Shown one piece after another: positions 39,475 through 48,501 of a stretch of 64,000 bases of DNA. Position numbers and translations under genes: made by a program. Positions within the stretch are counted from its first letter, which is position 1; each line of letters begins with the position of its first letter. Location: the NCBI RefSeq assembly GCF_000148585.2, contig NZ_CP028414.1, positions 1,665,501-1,729,500 of the forward strand, written 5' to 3'. This DNA comes from Streptococcus mitis NCTC 12261. GTDB lineage: Bacteria > Bacillota > Bacilli > Lactobacillales > Streptococcaceae. A model generated the notes under the pieces. It was not told the origin of the DNA. It was given only the letters and a program-made list of their open reading frames with translations, and ran no database searches.

Positions 39475-40101
39475 TTATTTACCAGCTTTAACTGCTGATT
39501 TGATAGTGATAAGAGATTTCTTAGCACCTGGTACGTTACCTTTGATAAGGATAACGTTCTTTTCTGGAACAACTTGTACAACTTCAAGGTTTTGAATTGT
39601 TACACGGTCGCCACCCATACGTCCTGCAAGGTTTTTACCTTTGAATACGCGGTTAGGTGCAACAGGTCCCATAGAACCTGGACGACGGTGGTAACGAGAA
39701 CCGTGAGCCATTGGTCCACGTGATTGTCCGTGGCGCTTGATAACACCTTGGAAACCTTTACCTTTAGAAGTACCAGTTACGTCAACAACATCTCCAGCTG
39801 CGAATGTTTCAACTGTGATTTCAGCACCAACTTCCAAGCCTTCAACGTTTTTGAATTCACGAATGAAGCGCTTAGGAGCCGTGTTAGCTTTCGCTACATG
39901 TCCTTTAGCAGGTTTGTTGCTCAATACTTCGCGTTTGTCATCGAAACCAACTTGGATAGCGTTGTATCCGTCTGTTTCAACAGTTTTAACTTGAAGAACA
40001 ACGTTTGGAGCTGCTTCAATAACTGTTACAGGGATCAATTCGCCAGCTTCAGTGAAGATTTGAGTCATTCCCACTTTTTTCCCTAAGATTCCTTTTGTCA
40101 T
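39475..40101 (-). CDS. rplC: 50S ribosomal protein L3
   Basis: 208 residues ([20 protein letters not shown]). The long loop towards the peptidyl transferase centre is [38 protein letters not shown] before the ATG. Confidence 0.98.
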   Translation of the reverse strand: MTKGILGKKVGMTQIFTEAGELIPVTVIEAAPNVVLQVKTVETDGYNAIQVGFDDKREVLSNKPAKGHVAKANTAPKRFIREFKNVEGLEVGAEITVETFAAGDVVDVTGTSKGKGFQGVIKRHGQSRGPMAHGSRYHRRPGSMGPVAPNRVFKGKNLAGRMGGDRVTIQNLEVVQVVPEKNVILIKGNVPGAKKSLITIKSAVKAGK

Positions 40102-40183
40102 GAGAAAATAGTTCCTTTTCTATATTTTTTATTCAAAAAGTTTTTAACGAGCGTTTTTTATGCTCAAGGTATCAAGCTTTAGA

Positions 40184-40492
40184 TTAAAGTTTGATTTCTA
40201 CGTTTACACCACTTGGAAGATCCAATTTCATCAACGCATCAACTGTTTTTTGAGTTGGGTTAACGATATCAATCAAACGTTTGTGTGTACGCATTTCAAA
40301 TTGTTCGCGAGAGTCTTTGTATTTGTGAGTCGCACGAATGATTGTGTAGAGGCTACGTTCAGTTGGAAGTGGGATTGGACCCGCAACTTGTGCACCTGTA
40401 CGAGTAGCTGATTCTACGATTTTTGCAGCCGCTGTGTCAAGCGTACGGTGTTCGTAAGCTTTCAAACGGATACGGATTTTTTTGTTTGCCAT
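40184..40492 (-). CDS. rpsJ: 30S ribosomal protein S10
   Basis: 102 residues ([19 protein letters not shown] ... [13 protein letters not shown]). Also the NusE antitermination factor. First gene of the 29-gene ribosomal cluster. AAAAGGAGAAAAAG precedes the ATG at the end of a 130-base leader. Confidence 0.98.
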
Positions 40493-40622
40493 CTTTTTCT
40501 CCTTTTCGTCTATTTAAGATAATAGGCTAGCTCCACAAGAAAACCGACGCGGTGTTGCGTGGCAATGCAACCGAGCGTGTCGCAACCTCTTGCATCAAAG
40601 CTAAGGCTGTAATTTACAGCAC
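40493..40622 (-). promoter_or_regulatory. structured 5' leader of the S10 cluster
   Basis: About 130 untranslated bases between the promoter and rpsJ. A G/C-rich imperfect hairpin runs from GAGGTTGCGACACGC through GGTTGC / GCAACACC to GCGTCGG. A C-terminal open stretch then leads to the SD. This is a likely autoregulatory leader for a ribosomal protein (L4 in E. coli); which protein binds here is unknown. Confidence 0.55.
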
Positions 40623-40628
40623 CATAAT

Positions 40629-40657
40629 AGAATAACACAAAGCCCCTGCGATTGCAA
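40629..40657 (-). promoter_or_regulatory. promoter of the S10-spc-alpha cluster
   Basis: Minus strand TTGCAA (40652-40657), 17 bases, TATTCT (40629-40634). The -35 lies inside a CCCTTGC / GCAGGGG hairpin (40641-40663) that may also attenuate read-through from nrdG. Confidence 0.65.
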
Positions 40658-40746
40658 GGGATTTGTTGCTGTTTTTTTGTTTTTTTACAATGAAACTGTT
40701 TTCTTTTTTTATAGGTCATTTATTTAACTATTTTTATAGAAGAAAG

Positions 40747-41337
40747 TTAATCTCTCTTCACCTGTTCATAGCTTTCTTTTCCATCATTGAGTTTGTCCCA
40801 AATCACTATTTGCCCACTTTTGAGAGATTTTTGCACATCGATAATTCGTTGATTGGACGAGCCTCGAAACTGGAGCATGAGATTTCTCTTAGTTCGGTCG
40901 TATCGTCCATCGACAAGAATGTCAATCAATGATAAGAGTTCCAGTTTATCTGGAGTTTCCAACATCATTTCTTCCCATGTATAGCCCGTCCAAGACCAGA
41001 TGTCCTTGTCTGGCAATTCCTTCCGAATACGCTTCACGAGTGGCAAAAGAATGCCAGTATTGAGAAAAGGCTCCCCTCCCAGCAAGGTCAATCCCTGAAC
41101 ATAGGGTTGGGCAAGGTCTGCCATAATCTGTTCTTCTAATTCTGCTGTGTAGGGAATTCCTGCATTGAAAGACCAAGTGGCAACATTATAACAACCCTCG
41201 CAGTGAAACATACAGCCTGATACATAGAGAGAGTTACGCACACCCTCTCCATCTACAAAGTTGAAGGCCTTGTAATCAATAATACGCCCTTGACTGAGAT
41301 CCTCGCTTTTCCATTCTTGTGGTTTTGGATTATTCAT
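40747..41337 (-). CDS. nrdG: anaerobic ribonucleotide reductase activating protein
   Basis: 196 residues. Radical-SAM enzyme: the 4Fe-4S motif CMFHCEGC (C-x3-C-x2-C) binds S-adenosylmethionine and makes the glycyl radical on NrdD. SPYDRT-type C-terminal regions are seen (DGRYDRTKRNL). It overlaps the upstream GNAT gene by 8 bases and ends the nrdD operon. Confidence 0.96.
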   Translation of the reverse strand: MNNPKPQEWKSEDLSQGRIIDYKAFNFVDGEGVRNSLYVSGCMFHCEGCYNVATWSFNAGIPYTAELEEQIMADLAQPYVQGLTLLGGEPFLNTGILLPLVKRIRKELPDKDIWSWTGYTWEEMMLETPDKLELLSLIDILVDGRYDRTKRNLMLQFRGSSNQRIIDVQKSLKSGQIVIWDKLNDGKESYEQVKRD

Positions 41338-41836
41338 TCGCTACCTCTATCCAATAACGCTCAACTCCATTACGAACATCTTCAAGGAGCCCACCATTTG
41401 CTAGAATGACTGCTCTGCTAGCAGGATTATTCACGCTACAGGTCACAAGAGTTCTCTTGATGTTCTTTTCCTTAGCAACTTGCAAGCCCTGACGGAGAGT
41501 CTCTTTAGCATAACCTTTGCCTCTTTCTGATGGACGAATGGAGTAGCCAATGTGGCCAGCATAATTCAATAAACCCTCATTCAGTCTCAATCGCAGATTC
41601 AAAAATCCTAGAGCAGGACCTACATCATCAAATGATACAAATTGAATAGAAGGAACACGATTTTCAGGCAAGTTTATTCCCATTTCTTTTTGCTTATTTG
41701 TTTCCAACCATTCTTCATACACAAAGTTCTCTGTATCCCAAAATCCTCCATCATGGGCTGATTGGCTCTTTTCAAACTCTGTCATCATCTCTAAAACTGT
41801 TTCTTTATCTGCTAATCTTGGTCTGCGTAATTCCAT
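41330..41836 (-). CDS. GNAT-family N-acetyltransferase
   Basis: 168 residues. Acetyl-CoA motif SIRPSERGKGYAKETLRQGLQ, then KRTLVTCSVNNPASRAVILANGG. It is conserved between nrdD and nrdG in this group, so co-expressed under anaerobic control, but no link in substrate is known. GGAGGTAAGG precedes ATG 41836. Confidence 0.88.
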   Translation of the reverse strand: MELRRPRLADKETVLEMMTEFEKSQSAHDGGFWDTENFVYEEWLETNKQKEMGINLPENRVPSIQFVSFDDVGPALGFLNLRLRLNEGLLNYAGHIGYSIRPSERGKGYAKETLRQGLQVAKEKNIKRTLVTCSVNNPASRAVILANGGLLEDVRNGVERYWIEVANE

Positions 41837-41856
41837 CCTTACCTCCCACTATGAGA

Positions 41857-41880
41857 AAAGCGAGAGTTGACTCTCACTTT
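41857..41880 (-). terminator. weak hairpin after the small nrd-operon ORF
   Basis: AAAGTGAGAG / CTCTCGCTTT with a TCAA loop followed by TCTC. It overlaps the stop codon of the small ORF and could partially attenuate transcription into the GNAT-nrdG pair. Confidence 0.45.
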
Positions 41881-42020
41881 TATTTTTTCTTGTTCTTGTT
41901 TAAAAATTGTTCTCTGAGGTTGAGCAAGCGTTCTTTTTTACCAGCTCCACCTTTAGAGTGTTTCTCGTGATAACGGGTCACTTGTGCACGCCCCTTATCG
42001 TCTAATTGATATTTTCCCAT
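41880..42020 (-). CDS. small basic conserved protein in the nrdD operon
   Basis: 46 residues, one third Lys/Arg, starting MGKYQLDDKGRAQVTRYHEK and ending NKNKKK. It follows nrdD by 11 bases with AAAGAAATGAA before the ATG, and precedes the GNAT gene. A protein of this size is present at the same place in pneumococcus as far as I recall. Its function is unknown; the composition suggests nucleic-acid or ribosome binding. Confidence 0.8.
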   Translation of the reverse strand: MGKYQLDDKGRAQVTRYHEKHSKGGAGKKERLLNLREQFLNKNKKK

Positions 42021-42031
42021 TTCATTTCTTT

Positions 42032-44245
42032 CTAATTGGTTACTTGATGGCCAGCTATTTTAATCGTTGAACCATTCATATGTTTGACACGCGCTGCGAT
42101 TTCCTTGTGACGGCCATTGACCATAGGTCTCGCTTGAGGATTACCTAAATAGCCACAAGTTCGTTTAACAACATCTACTGTTTTAGGGTCGCTATTGCCA
42201 CAGTTAGGACAAGCAAAACCCCTCTCAGTTGGTTCAAAATCCCCTTCAAAGTCACACTTGTAGCAACGGTCTATTGGTGTATTGGTCCCAAGATAGCCCA
42301 CACGGTCATAGGCATAGTCCCAGACAGCTTCCAAGGCCTTTGGATTTTGCTGAAGGACTGGATACTCACAATAATGGATGAAACCACCCGACGCACCTGC
42401 TTCTGGATAGACTTTCTCAAAATCCAATTTTTCAAACGGTGTTGGATTTTTACGAACATCGTAGTGGAAAGAGTTGGTGTAGTATTCCTTATCTGTAATA
42501 TCAGGAATAGAACCAAACTTCTCTGTATCTAGTCGGCAGAAACGATCTGTCAAACTTTCAGATGGTGTTGAGTAGATAGAGAAATGATAGCCATATTGGT
42601 CAGACCACTCTTCTACACGGCGTTTCATATCACGAATGATATCCAGCGTGAATTCCTTAGCATCTGGATTACTTTCCCAGCTGTTACCAAAGAAAACAGT
42701 CGCTACTTCGTACAAACCGATATAGCCTAGTGAAACTGTCGCACGACGATTCTTAAAGAGCTGGTCAACGCTTTCTTCTTTACCTAGACGATGACCAAAA
42801 GCACCGTATTGATAAAGGATAGGAGCATTTTCTGGTGTTGCTTCCTTGGTCCGTTCGACACGATAAACTAGAGCATCTTCTGCAATGTTCATCCGCTCGT
42901 TAAAGATTTCCCAGAACTTATTCATATCACCTTCAGACTCAAGGGCAATACGAGGAAGATTGACCGTCACCACCCCTAGATTCATACGGCCAGAGTTAAC
43001 TTCAACTCCATTTTCATCCTTCCATCCTTGAAGGAATGAACGACATCCCATCGGAACCTTGAAGGAACCTGTCAATTCGATAATCTTATCATAAGACAAG
43101 ACATCTGGGTACATCCGCTTGGTTGCACACTCAAGAGCCAACTGCTTAATGTCGTAGTTGGGAGTCCCTTCTTCTAAGTTGAGTCCTCTTTTAAGCGTGA
43201 AGATAAGTTTAGGGAAGATAGCTGTGCGGTGTTCTGAACCAAGTCCCTTGATTCGGATGTTCAAGATAGCTTTTTGAATTTCACGCTCAAAACGATTGGT
43301 TCCCAGACCAAAACCTAGTGAAGTAAAAGGTGTTTGCCCATTTGAAGTGAAGAGAGTATTGATTTCATACTCGAGAGATTGCATGGCATCATAGATATCT
43401 TTTTGGGTTTTCTTCCAAGCGTAATCTTCCCGTTTGTCAGGTAAGACCCATTCTTCCGCATCCTTGAGGTGTTTTTGGTAATTCTTCTCTGCATAAGGCG
43501 CCAAAACTTCATCGATACGGTCAGCTGAACAGCCACCGTACTGGCTAGAAGCAACGTTGGCGATAATTTGAGAAATCTGAGCTGTCGCAGTCTGGATAGA
43601 CTTGGGACTTTCTACCTCTGCATTTCCAATCTTAAAGCCATTCTCCAACATACCTTTAAAATCAATCAAACAGCAGTTAGTCATAGGTGTGTAGGGGCTA
43701 TAATCCAAATCATGATAGTGGATATCCCCCTTTTGGTGGGCATTGGCTACGTGCTTAGGGAGCATTTGCAGTCCGATTGATTTCCCAACAATCCCCGCCG
43801 TCAAATCACGCTGGGTATTAAAGACATCGCTGTCTTTATTAGCATTTTCATTGACAACGGCCTGGTCTTTGTTGAGAAGTTTATGGATGCTAAAGTTGAT
43901 ATCTGTCGCTTTTGAACGCTCAAAATCCCTTTGTGTCCGATAAGTAATATACTCCTCAGCTAGCGCATATTCTTTGGCTTCAAGGAGTTCATGTTCTACG
44001 ATATTTTGAATTTCGTAAATCTTAACCCCCTGCGGAAAACGACTATGAATTTCTGTGACAATTCGCTCGGTCAGAGCATTTAGGCGCTTTTCAACCAAGG
44101 GTGTCACATCCATAACCTTGTCAGCCGCCTTGTGGAGAGCCTTGTCAATCTTGTCCACATCAAATACAACACGTCTCCCATCTCGTTTCTCGACGAAGAG
44201 AGTTGGCAAAATTGTAATTTTTTCTTCTAGTGCAATCATATGCAT
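42032..44245 (-). CDS. nrdD: anaerobic ribonucleoside-triphosphate reductase
   Basis: Class III glycyl-radical reductase making dNTPs without oxygen. It has 737 residues from ATG 44245; a second ATG two codons later is equally plausible by SD spacing. It has an N-terminal ATP-cone (FVEKRDGRRVVFDVDKIDKA), a catalytic barrel, the C-terminal four-Cys zinc site (CYKCDFEG and CPNCG) and the glycyl radical loop RTCGYLGNPQARP. It heads the operon nrdD, small ORF, GNAT, nrdG, controlled by paired NrdR boxes. Confidence 0.97.
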   Translation of the reverse strand: MHMIALEEKITILPTLFVEKRDGRRVVFDVDKIDKALHKAADKVMDVTPLVEKRLNALTERIVTEIHSRFPQGVKIYEIQNIVEHELLEAKEYALAEEYITYRTQRDFERSKATDINFSIHKLLNKDQAVVNENANKDSDVFNTQRDLTAGIVGKSIGLQMLPKHVANAHQKGDIHYHDLDYSPYTPMTNCCLIDFKGMLENGFKIGNAEVESPKSIQTATAQISQIIANVASSQYGGCSADRIDEVLAPYAEKNYQKHLKDAEEWVLPDKREDYAWKKTQKDIYDAMQSLEYEINTLFTSNGQTPFTSLGFGLGTNRFEREIQKAILNIRIKGLGSEHRTAIFPKLIFTLKRGLNLEEGTPNYDIKQLALECATKRMYPDVLSYDKIIELTGSFKVPMGCRSFLQGWKDENGVEVNSGRMNLGVVTVNLPRIALESEGDMNKFWEIFNERMNIAEDALVYRVERTKEATPENAPILYQYGAFGHRLGKEESVDQLFKNRRATVSLGYIGLYEVATVFFGNSWESNPDAKEFTLDIIRDMKRRVEEWSDQYGYHFSIYSTPSESLTDRFCRLDTEKFGSIPDITDKEYYTNSFHYDVRKNPTPFEKLDFEKVYPEAGASGGFIHYCEYPVLQQNPKALEAVWDYAYDRVGYLGTNTPIDRCYKCDFEGDFEPTERGFACPNCGNSDPKTVDVVKRTCGYLGNPQARPMVNGRHKEIAARVKHMNGSTIKIAGHQVTN

Positions 44246-44276
44246 GCTCTTTTCTAAAATGTTCTTTCTAAAAAGT

Positions 44277-44355
44277 ATTATACCACTCTAAAAAGAAAAA
44301 TCAATATCTTGTGTTAAAAATCCTAAAATTTTTAAAAATACACAAGATATTGATT
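44277..44355 (-). promoter_or_regulatory. nrdD promoter with paired NrdR boxes
   Basis: Extended -10 TGGTATAAT (TATAAT at 44277-44282) with -35 TTGATT (44299-44304). Two 16-base boxes of the NrdR type, AATCAATATCTTGTGT (44299-44314) and its inverse ACACAAGATATTGATT (44340-44355), are 41 bases centre to centre, about four helical turns. The proximal box covers the -35. NrdR, which senses dATP/ATP, normally binds such pairs as repressor. Confidence 0.85.
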
Positions 44356-44358
44356 TGG

Positions 44359-45912
44359 CTATTTGATTTTATAGACTTTAAACTCTGAGTAATCAGTCTT
44401 TACTTGTTGGTAATTTTCTTTTAAGAGTGTCTCCGCCTCAGACCAGAGAGCCACCTTGTCGTTTACCACAATCACCTTAGGTTTGTTTTCTTTCAAGTCA
44501 TTGATTAAACTAGTTTTATTCTCTTCTGTACTCGTGTAAAGAAGAGGTGATGGGAACATGGATCCAGCCAAACGCTGGCTTTCTTTATACATTTGAACAT
44601 GTGAATCCCAAATATAGATTTGGTCACCATCACTCGTCTCTTGTTTGACTCTATCTACCACTTGATGTTGTTCTCTATAAGAAGCTGGATGCAAGACAAA
44701 ACGAGCCACAAAAGGAATAGCAATCAGATAAACCACCACTAGAATCGGTAGGTAGAGATTTCCCTTCATGAATTTTTTCCATAGAGTAGGAACTTCTTCT
44801 CTTCTCCGACGACGAACTCCCCTAGCTGAATGCTTCCCACGAATACTGGTCATCAAAAGAAGCAGTAAAAATGGAATGATTAGAATCAAACGCGAACCGT
44901 GAAGAGGTTCTTGAGAAAAAAGCAACAAGGCTAGTATAAATAAGAAAGCAAAACTAGCTGGTACTGAAATAACATATAATCTTGATGCCTTTGATTGGAA
45001 CAATCCTAGAAAAACAAGGAAGAGAGCTCCTAAACCAAAGGTCAACAAACCATAGAATACAACATTATCCATTAGTTGAGGATTCGCAAAGACCTGAAGG
45101 GAATCAATCGGATATAAAAGACTTCCTAGAGCTTCTCCAAAACCACCTGAAGCAAGAACATAATATCCTACTGGGTAAAAGATGAGAGAAAAGCCAAGTG
45201 CTGCTGCAAAAAACTGATAAACTCCATGAGCAAGGCGGCCATGCCCAACATTAAAGACAAATAAACCAATCGTTACTACTGCAATAAAGAGAAGACTTGT
45301 AAGAGGCTCTATGAAAAATGATAGAGCCAAGAAAATTCCCAGACGTAGAAACCCCTTGTCATGGTTAGGATTTGATAGATAAGCTGCTATGAACGAAAAT
45401 CCTGCAAACAGGAATGGCAGAGCTAAAATCGTAGCATATCCTCCTCCAAAACCGAGACCGGATACCAAAATATAAAATATGGTTAGGAGTTGCTTGGCTT
45501 GTTCCCTTTGTCCCGTCAGATAGTCAGTTGAAGAAAAGAGGAAATAACCTCCTCCTAAGAGGGCTAGCCATTCTACCAAGGCAAAAAGAATGCCTCCTTG
45601 GGTGATGTAAAGTAGCAAGTAATAAATAAGACCGTGACTAGCATAATAGCTACTGTAGAGCTGTCCTCCCTGATGTAAAGCCCACCCTATATACAAATCC
45701 TGCGCCTGAGAGGGACTTACCATATCTAAAAGTAAAGGTATCACCACAGAAAAAACCGTTGCAATCGTACTTCCAATGATGAGTCTGAAAAACGGGAAAG
45801 CTACCTGTTCTTCTTTTTCTACATGAGATTCAAGGTTCCTATCCAGTCTATTTTCTATTCCATCACTCTGTATCATTTCGGATACTTCTTCGATTCTGCC
45901 ATATACAGCCAT
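44359..45912 (-). CDS. polytopic membrane protein, competence-induced Ccs4-like
   Basis: 517 residues from ATG 45912. An in-frame TTG six codons earlier would bury the AGGAGA site and is rejected. A soluble N-terminal 40 residues rich in Glu/Asp is followed by about 11 hydrophobic helices (45-375), an Arg-rich loop (RRRRRE) and, after one more helix, a ~110-residue extracytoplasmic C-terminal domain. The layout is that of a glycosyltransferase-like or Wzy-like membrane protein, but no catalytic motif is evident. By position and size it corresponds to the pneumococcal late competence protein Ccs4; a ComX promoter lies upstream of the small ORF that precedes it. Confidence 0.82.
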   Translation of the reverse strand: MAVYGRIEEVSEMIQSDGIENRLDRNLESHVEKEEQVAFPFFRLIIGSTIATVFSVVIPLLLDMVSPSQAQDLYIGWALHQGGQLYSSYYASHGLIYYLLLYITQGGILFALVEWLALLGGGYFLFSSTDYLTGQREQAKQLLTIFYILVSGLGFGGGYATILALPFLFAGFSFIAAYLSNPNHDKGFLRLGIFLALSFFIEPLTSLLFIAVVTIGLFVFNVGHGRLAHGVYQFFAAALGFSLIFYPVGYYVLASGGFGEALGSLLYPIDSLQVFANPQLMDNVVFYGLLTFGLGALFLVFLGLFQSKASRLYVISVPASFAFLFILALLLFSQEPLHGSRLILIIPFLLLLLMTSIRGKHSARGVRRRRREEVPTLWKKFMKGNLYLPILVVVYLIAIPFVARFVLHPASYREQHQVVDRVKQETSDGDQIYIWDSHVQMYKESQRLAGSMFPSPLLYTSTEENKTSLINDLKENKPKVIVVNDKVALWSEAETLLKENYQQVKTDYSEFKVYKIK

Positions 45913-45948
45913 ATCGTTTCTCCTATTCAATTTATCTGTCTTAGTATA

Positions 45949-46092
45949 TCAAAAAGACCTAAAATTGTCAGCTTGCGATGGCTGTTTGAGCGATTTTTTG
46001 CATAGTTTCACAAAGGTTTCAATTTCCCGAAATCGGTGTAAATGCGTCTGTTTAAATGTCGTGATATAGTTCAATTCCTTCTGAGTCAGCAT
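45949..46092 (-). CDS. small ORF leading the competence-type operon
   Basis: 47 residues from ATG 46092, with GGAGGAACG seven bases upstream. The sequence (MLTQKELNYITTFKQTHLHR ... CKKSLKQPSQADNF) is basic and probably helical, with no membrane segment. The ComX box TACGAATA lies 20 bases before the start. It ends 36 bases before ccs4, so both should be induced together in competence. I recognise no domain. Confidence 0.72.
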   Translation of the reverse strand: MLTQKELNYITTFKQTHLHRFREIETFVKLCKKSLKQPSQADNFRSF

Positions 46093-46111
46093 CGTTCCTC
46101 CTACATCTTCT

Positions 46112-46119
46112 TATTCGTA
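46112..46119 (-). promoter_or_regulatory. ComX (SigX) promoter box
   Basis: TACGAATA on the minus strand, preceded by CTTTT: the perfect cin-box used by the competence sigma factor. It lies between the cls terminator and the small ORF at 45949-46092. Confidence 0.85.
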
Positions 46120-46124
46120 AAAGG

Positions 46125-46160
46125 CAAGAAAAATAGGACTGGTTTGTGTCCTAAGTCCTA
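46125..46160 (-). terminator. terminator after cls
   Basis: TAGGACT / AGTCCTA hairpin followed by TTTTTCTTGCC on the minus strand. It shields the ComX-driven operon from cls transcription. Confidence 0.75.
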
Positions 46161-46166
46161 GATTTC

Positions 46167-47699
46167 TTATAAGATAGGGGCGAATAACTGGGCAATTTCC
46201 TTAATCAATTTTTGATACCAGCTATTTTTTATCGTATGAGGGAAAATTTCTTGCGATACTGAAAAAATCTCCTCAAAATCTTTTTGAATCTCTGTGATTG
46301 ATGCCGTTTTATATAGCAAAACTGCATCTTCATAGTGATGAAGCAAACTTCTATAATCTAGATTAATGGTTCCAACTGCAGCAAAGTCCTTGTCCACTAG
46401 GATTTGTTTACTGTGGATAAAGCCTGGACTATACTCAAAAATCCTGACTCCTGCTGACAAAAGATCCGGATAGGCTCCTCTTGTTATGAGCTGGATTAAT
46501 TTTTTATCCGGAATGAAAGGAGTCACGATGCGGACATCAACACCCCTCATGGCTGCATTTTTAATACTCTCAGTTAAATCATAGTCAATAATCAAATAGG
46601 GTGTTGTGATATAGACTGAATCAGTAGCCTGATTAATCAAACTTTGATAAACTTTTTTCCCTACCTGGGTACGGAAGATAGGCTTGGGTCCACTACCGTA
46701 AGGAATGCAGAGCCCTTGGCCAGAACAAGGCTGATTTTCCAAGTGATACTGGTCAAAATCGCTGATTTCCCCACGATTGATATACCAAGTCATCAAAAAG
46801 AGACGGGTGAGAGCCTTGACACCAGGGCCATCTAAGCGAACCCCACTATCCTTCCAATAGCCAAAACGTTCTACATGATTGATGTACTCATCGGCTAAGT
46901 TAATCCCTCCTGTATAAGCTACCTGACCATCTATGACAAGGATTTTACGATGGTCCCGATTGTTGTAAGCCACCGTCAAACGAGGAATCACCTTGTTAAA
47001 CTTATGTGCTTCAATTCCTCGACTACGAAGCTGAACAGTATAGTCTCCAGGTAAAGTCGCCATACAGCCGATATCATCATAGAGCATCTTGATCTCTACA
47101 CCCTGAGCTGCCTTTTGCTCTAGTATATCTAGTATGCTATTCCACATCAGACCTTCTTCGACAATATAGTACTCTAGAAAGATAAATTTCTCAGCTTTCT
47201 TGAGGTCTTCCAACATATATTGCCACATGCTTTCACCCGAAGAAAAGAATTGTGAGTCTGTTCGATCATAGACATCGGCGTTACTATCCATACTTAACAA
47301 AGATTTGATAACTCCGTAAGCAGCCTTATCCTCTTCCTTCAATTTCTGGCGGAGAGCTTTACTGTTATCCTCCCGAAAATGCATAGAACCAAGTTTGTCC
47401 AACTGCTTGATTTCTTTTTTGGACAATCGCCTTTCACCAAACATTAGATAGAGCAAGGGGCCAATGACAGGAACAAAAGTTACCACTAACCACATTACTT
47501 TACTTTCAGGTGCCATTGAGCGATTGACAATTGCGACAATAGTCGCCATACTCATAAAAATTAAGACAATTACCCATAGAATAGGGGCCATGCGCCCTAA
47601 ATAGAGAAAGAGACCAAAAACAAGACAAAGTTCAAGTAACATAATCGAAAGACTAAAGCCATACTTGGACATCAATAATTGAAGTTTTCTATATTTCAT
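46167..47699 (-). CDS. cls: cardiolipin synthase
   Basis: 510 residues. Two N-terminal membrane helices precede two phospholipase-D type motifs: HRKILVIDG near 250 and HSKQILVDKD near 424, each with the usual downstream Gly-Asn/Asp residues (YTGGINLADEY; GTINLDYRS). It condenses two phosphatidylglycerols to cardiolipin. ATG 47699 follows GGAGGGGAT. A BOX element lies just upstream in its 5' region. Confidence 0.95.
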   Translation of the reverse strand: MKYRKLQLLMSKYGFSLSIMLLELCLVFGLFLYLGRMAPILWVIVLIFMSMATIVAIVNRSMAPESKVMWLVVTFVPVIGPLLYLMFGERRLSKKEIKQLDKLGSMHFREDNSKALRQKLKEEDKAAYGVIKSLLSMDSNADVYDRTDSQFFSSGESMWQYMLEDLKKAEKFIFLEYYIVEEGLMWNSILDILEQKAAQGVEIKMLYDDIGCMATLPGDYTVQLRSRGIEAHKFNKVIPRLTVAYNNRDHRKILVIDGQVAYTGGINLADEYINHVERFGYWKDSGVRLDGPGVKALTRLFLMTWYINRGEISDFDQYHLENQPCSGQGLCIPYGSGPKPIFRTQVGKKVYQSLINQATDSVYITTPYLIIDYDLTESIKNAAMRGVDVRIVTPFIPDKKLIQLITRGAYPDLLSAGVRIFEYSPGFIHSKQILVDKDFAAVGTINLDYRSLLHHYEDAVLLYKTASITEIQKDFEEIFSVSQEIFPHTIKNSWYQKLIKEIAQLFAPIL

Positions 47700-47719
47700 A
47701 TCCCCTCCTTGATATTTTG

Positions 47720-47833
47720 ATACTCAATGAAAAGCAAAGAGCAAACTAGGAAGCTAGTCGCAGGTTGCTCAAAACACTGTTTTGAGGTTGCAGATGGAAG
47801 CTGACGTGGTTTGAAGAGATTTTCGAAGAGTAT
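47720..47833 (+). repeat. BOX element (A and C modules, no B)
   Basis: 114 bases: TACTCAATGAAAAGCAAAGA (boxA), CAAAACACTGTTTTGAGG, then GCTGACGTGGTTTGAAGAGA and TTTTCGAAGAGTATGA (boxC). It is the same A-C composition as the copy at 8541-8657 but on the opposite strand. Confidence 0.88.
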
Positions 47834-47953
47834 GAATGCTAAAAACAGGTAATTAATACTAGTATAACGCAGGTATTCGGTAGAAGGCAAGTATTTATAA
47901 TCATTTTTCTGAGTAAAAACAAAAGAGACTGACAAAACCAGTCTCCTTCTAGT

Positions 47954-48415
47954 CTATTTTGATAAAACAATGCGATCAGACGCTTCTCTATCCATATCGT
48001 CGATAATCATCTGATTTCCATTAATTGTATAAATCTTGGCATCATCCCCAATAATCATGCGTTGATTGGCAGCATCGAAGCTAACCTGCTTGATTTCTTG
48101 ATCTCCGTCAGTTTCTACCTGTGTCCATGTACCAGTTGTTCCAGTTACCACTAAAGTGATACGGTCTCCTTCGTCCTGACCGGTATAAGTTCCATCAATA
48201 TTGGTTGGTTGAGCCTCGGGCACATTTTGTGAAGAATTTGCTGCTGCCTGATTTGTATTTTCTGTAGAAGATGAAGCAGCTTGTGATTGTTGAGTTTGTT
48301 GTGTTTGGGGTTGAGTTGCTGATTGTTGAACTTGTTGAGCTCTTTGTGAACAAGCTACTAAGAGACTAAGACTTGCTAGAGAAGCAAGAGAAAGTGTGAA
48401 TCTTTTTAATTTCAT
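47954..48415 (-). CDS. hypothetical lipoprotein with Gln/Ser-rich linker
   Basis: 153 residues from ATG 48415 (AAAGGAAATTCATC upstream; longer frame rejected). The signal peptide ends in lipobox LLVAC. A low-complexity linker of Gln, Ser, Thr and Ala (30-75) leads to a small beta-rich domain (IDGTYTGQDEGDRITLVVTG ... ) that resembles lipocalin-like or DUF-type strands. Exposed on the cell surface. Function unknown. Confidence 0.82.
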   Translation of the reverse strand: MKLKRFTLSLASLASLSLLVACSQRAQQVQQSATQPQTQQTQQSQAASSSTENTNQAAANSSQNVPEAQPTNIDGTYTGQDEGDRITLVVTGTTGTWTQVETDGDQEIKQVSFDAANQRMIIGDDAKIYTINGNQMIIDDMDREASDRIVLSK

Positions 48416-48501
48416 GATGAATTTCCTTTCTGATACCAATTTACAGAAGTTTTTCCTTCTAACTAGTAGTTTTCCTAGTATAACAAGTTCAAAAAAGGAG
48501 G

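Noticed and set aside
26386..40492. Long plus-strand frames opposite the ribosomal genes
   Set aside because: They lack ribosome binding sites, follow the codon pattern of the minus-strand genes and match no family; they are mirror frames of highly biased coding sequence.
40641..40700. Plus-strand terminator (hairpin followed by T-rich sequence)
   Set aside because: No plus-strand gene precedes it; the hairpin overlaps the S10 cluster -35 and is better read as part of that promoter region.
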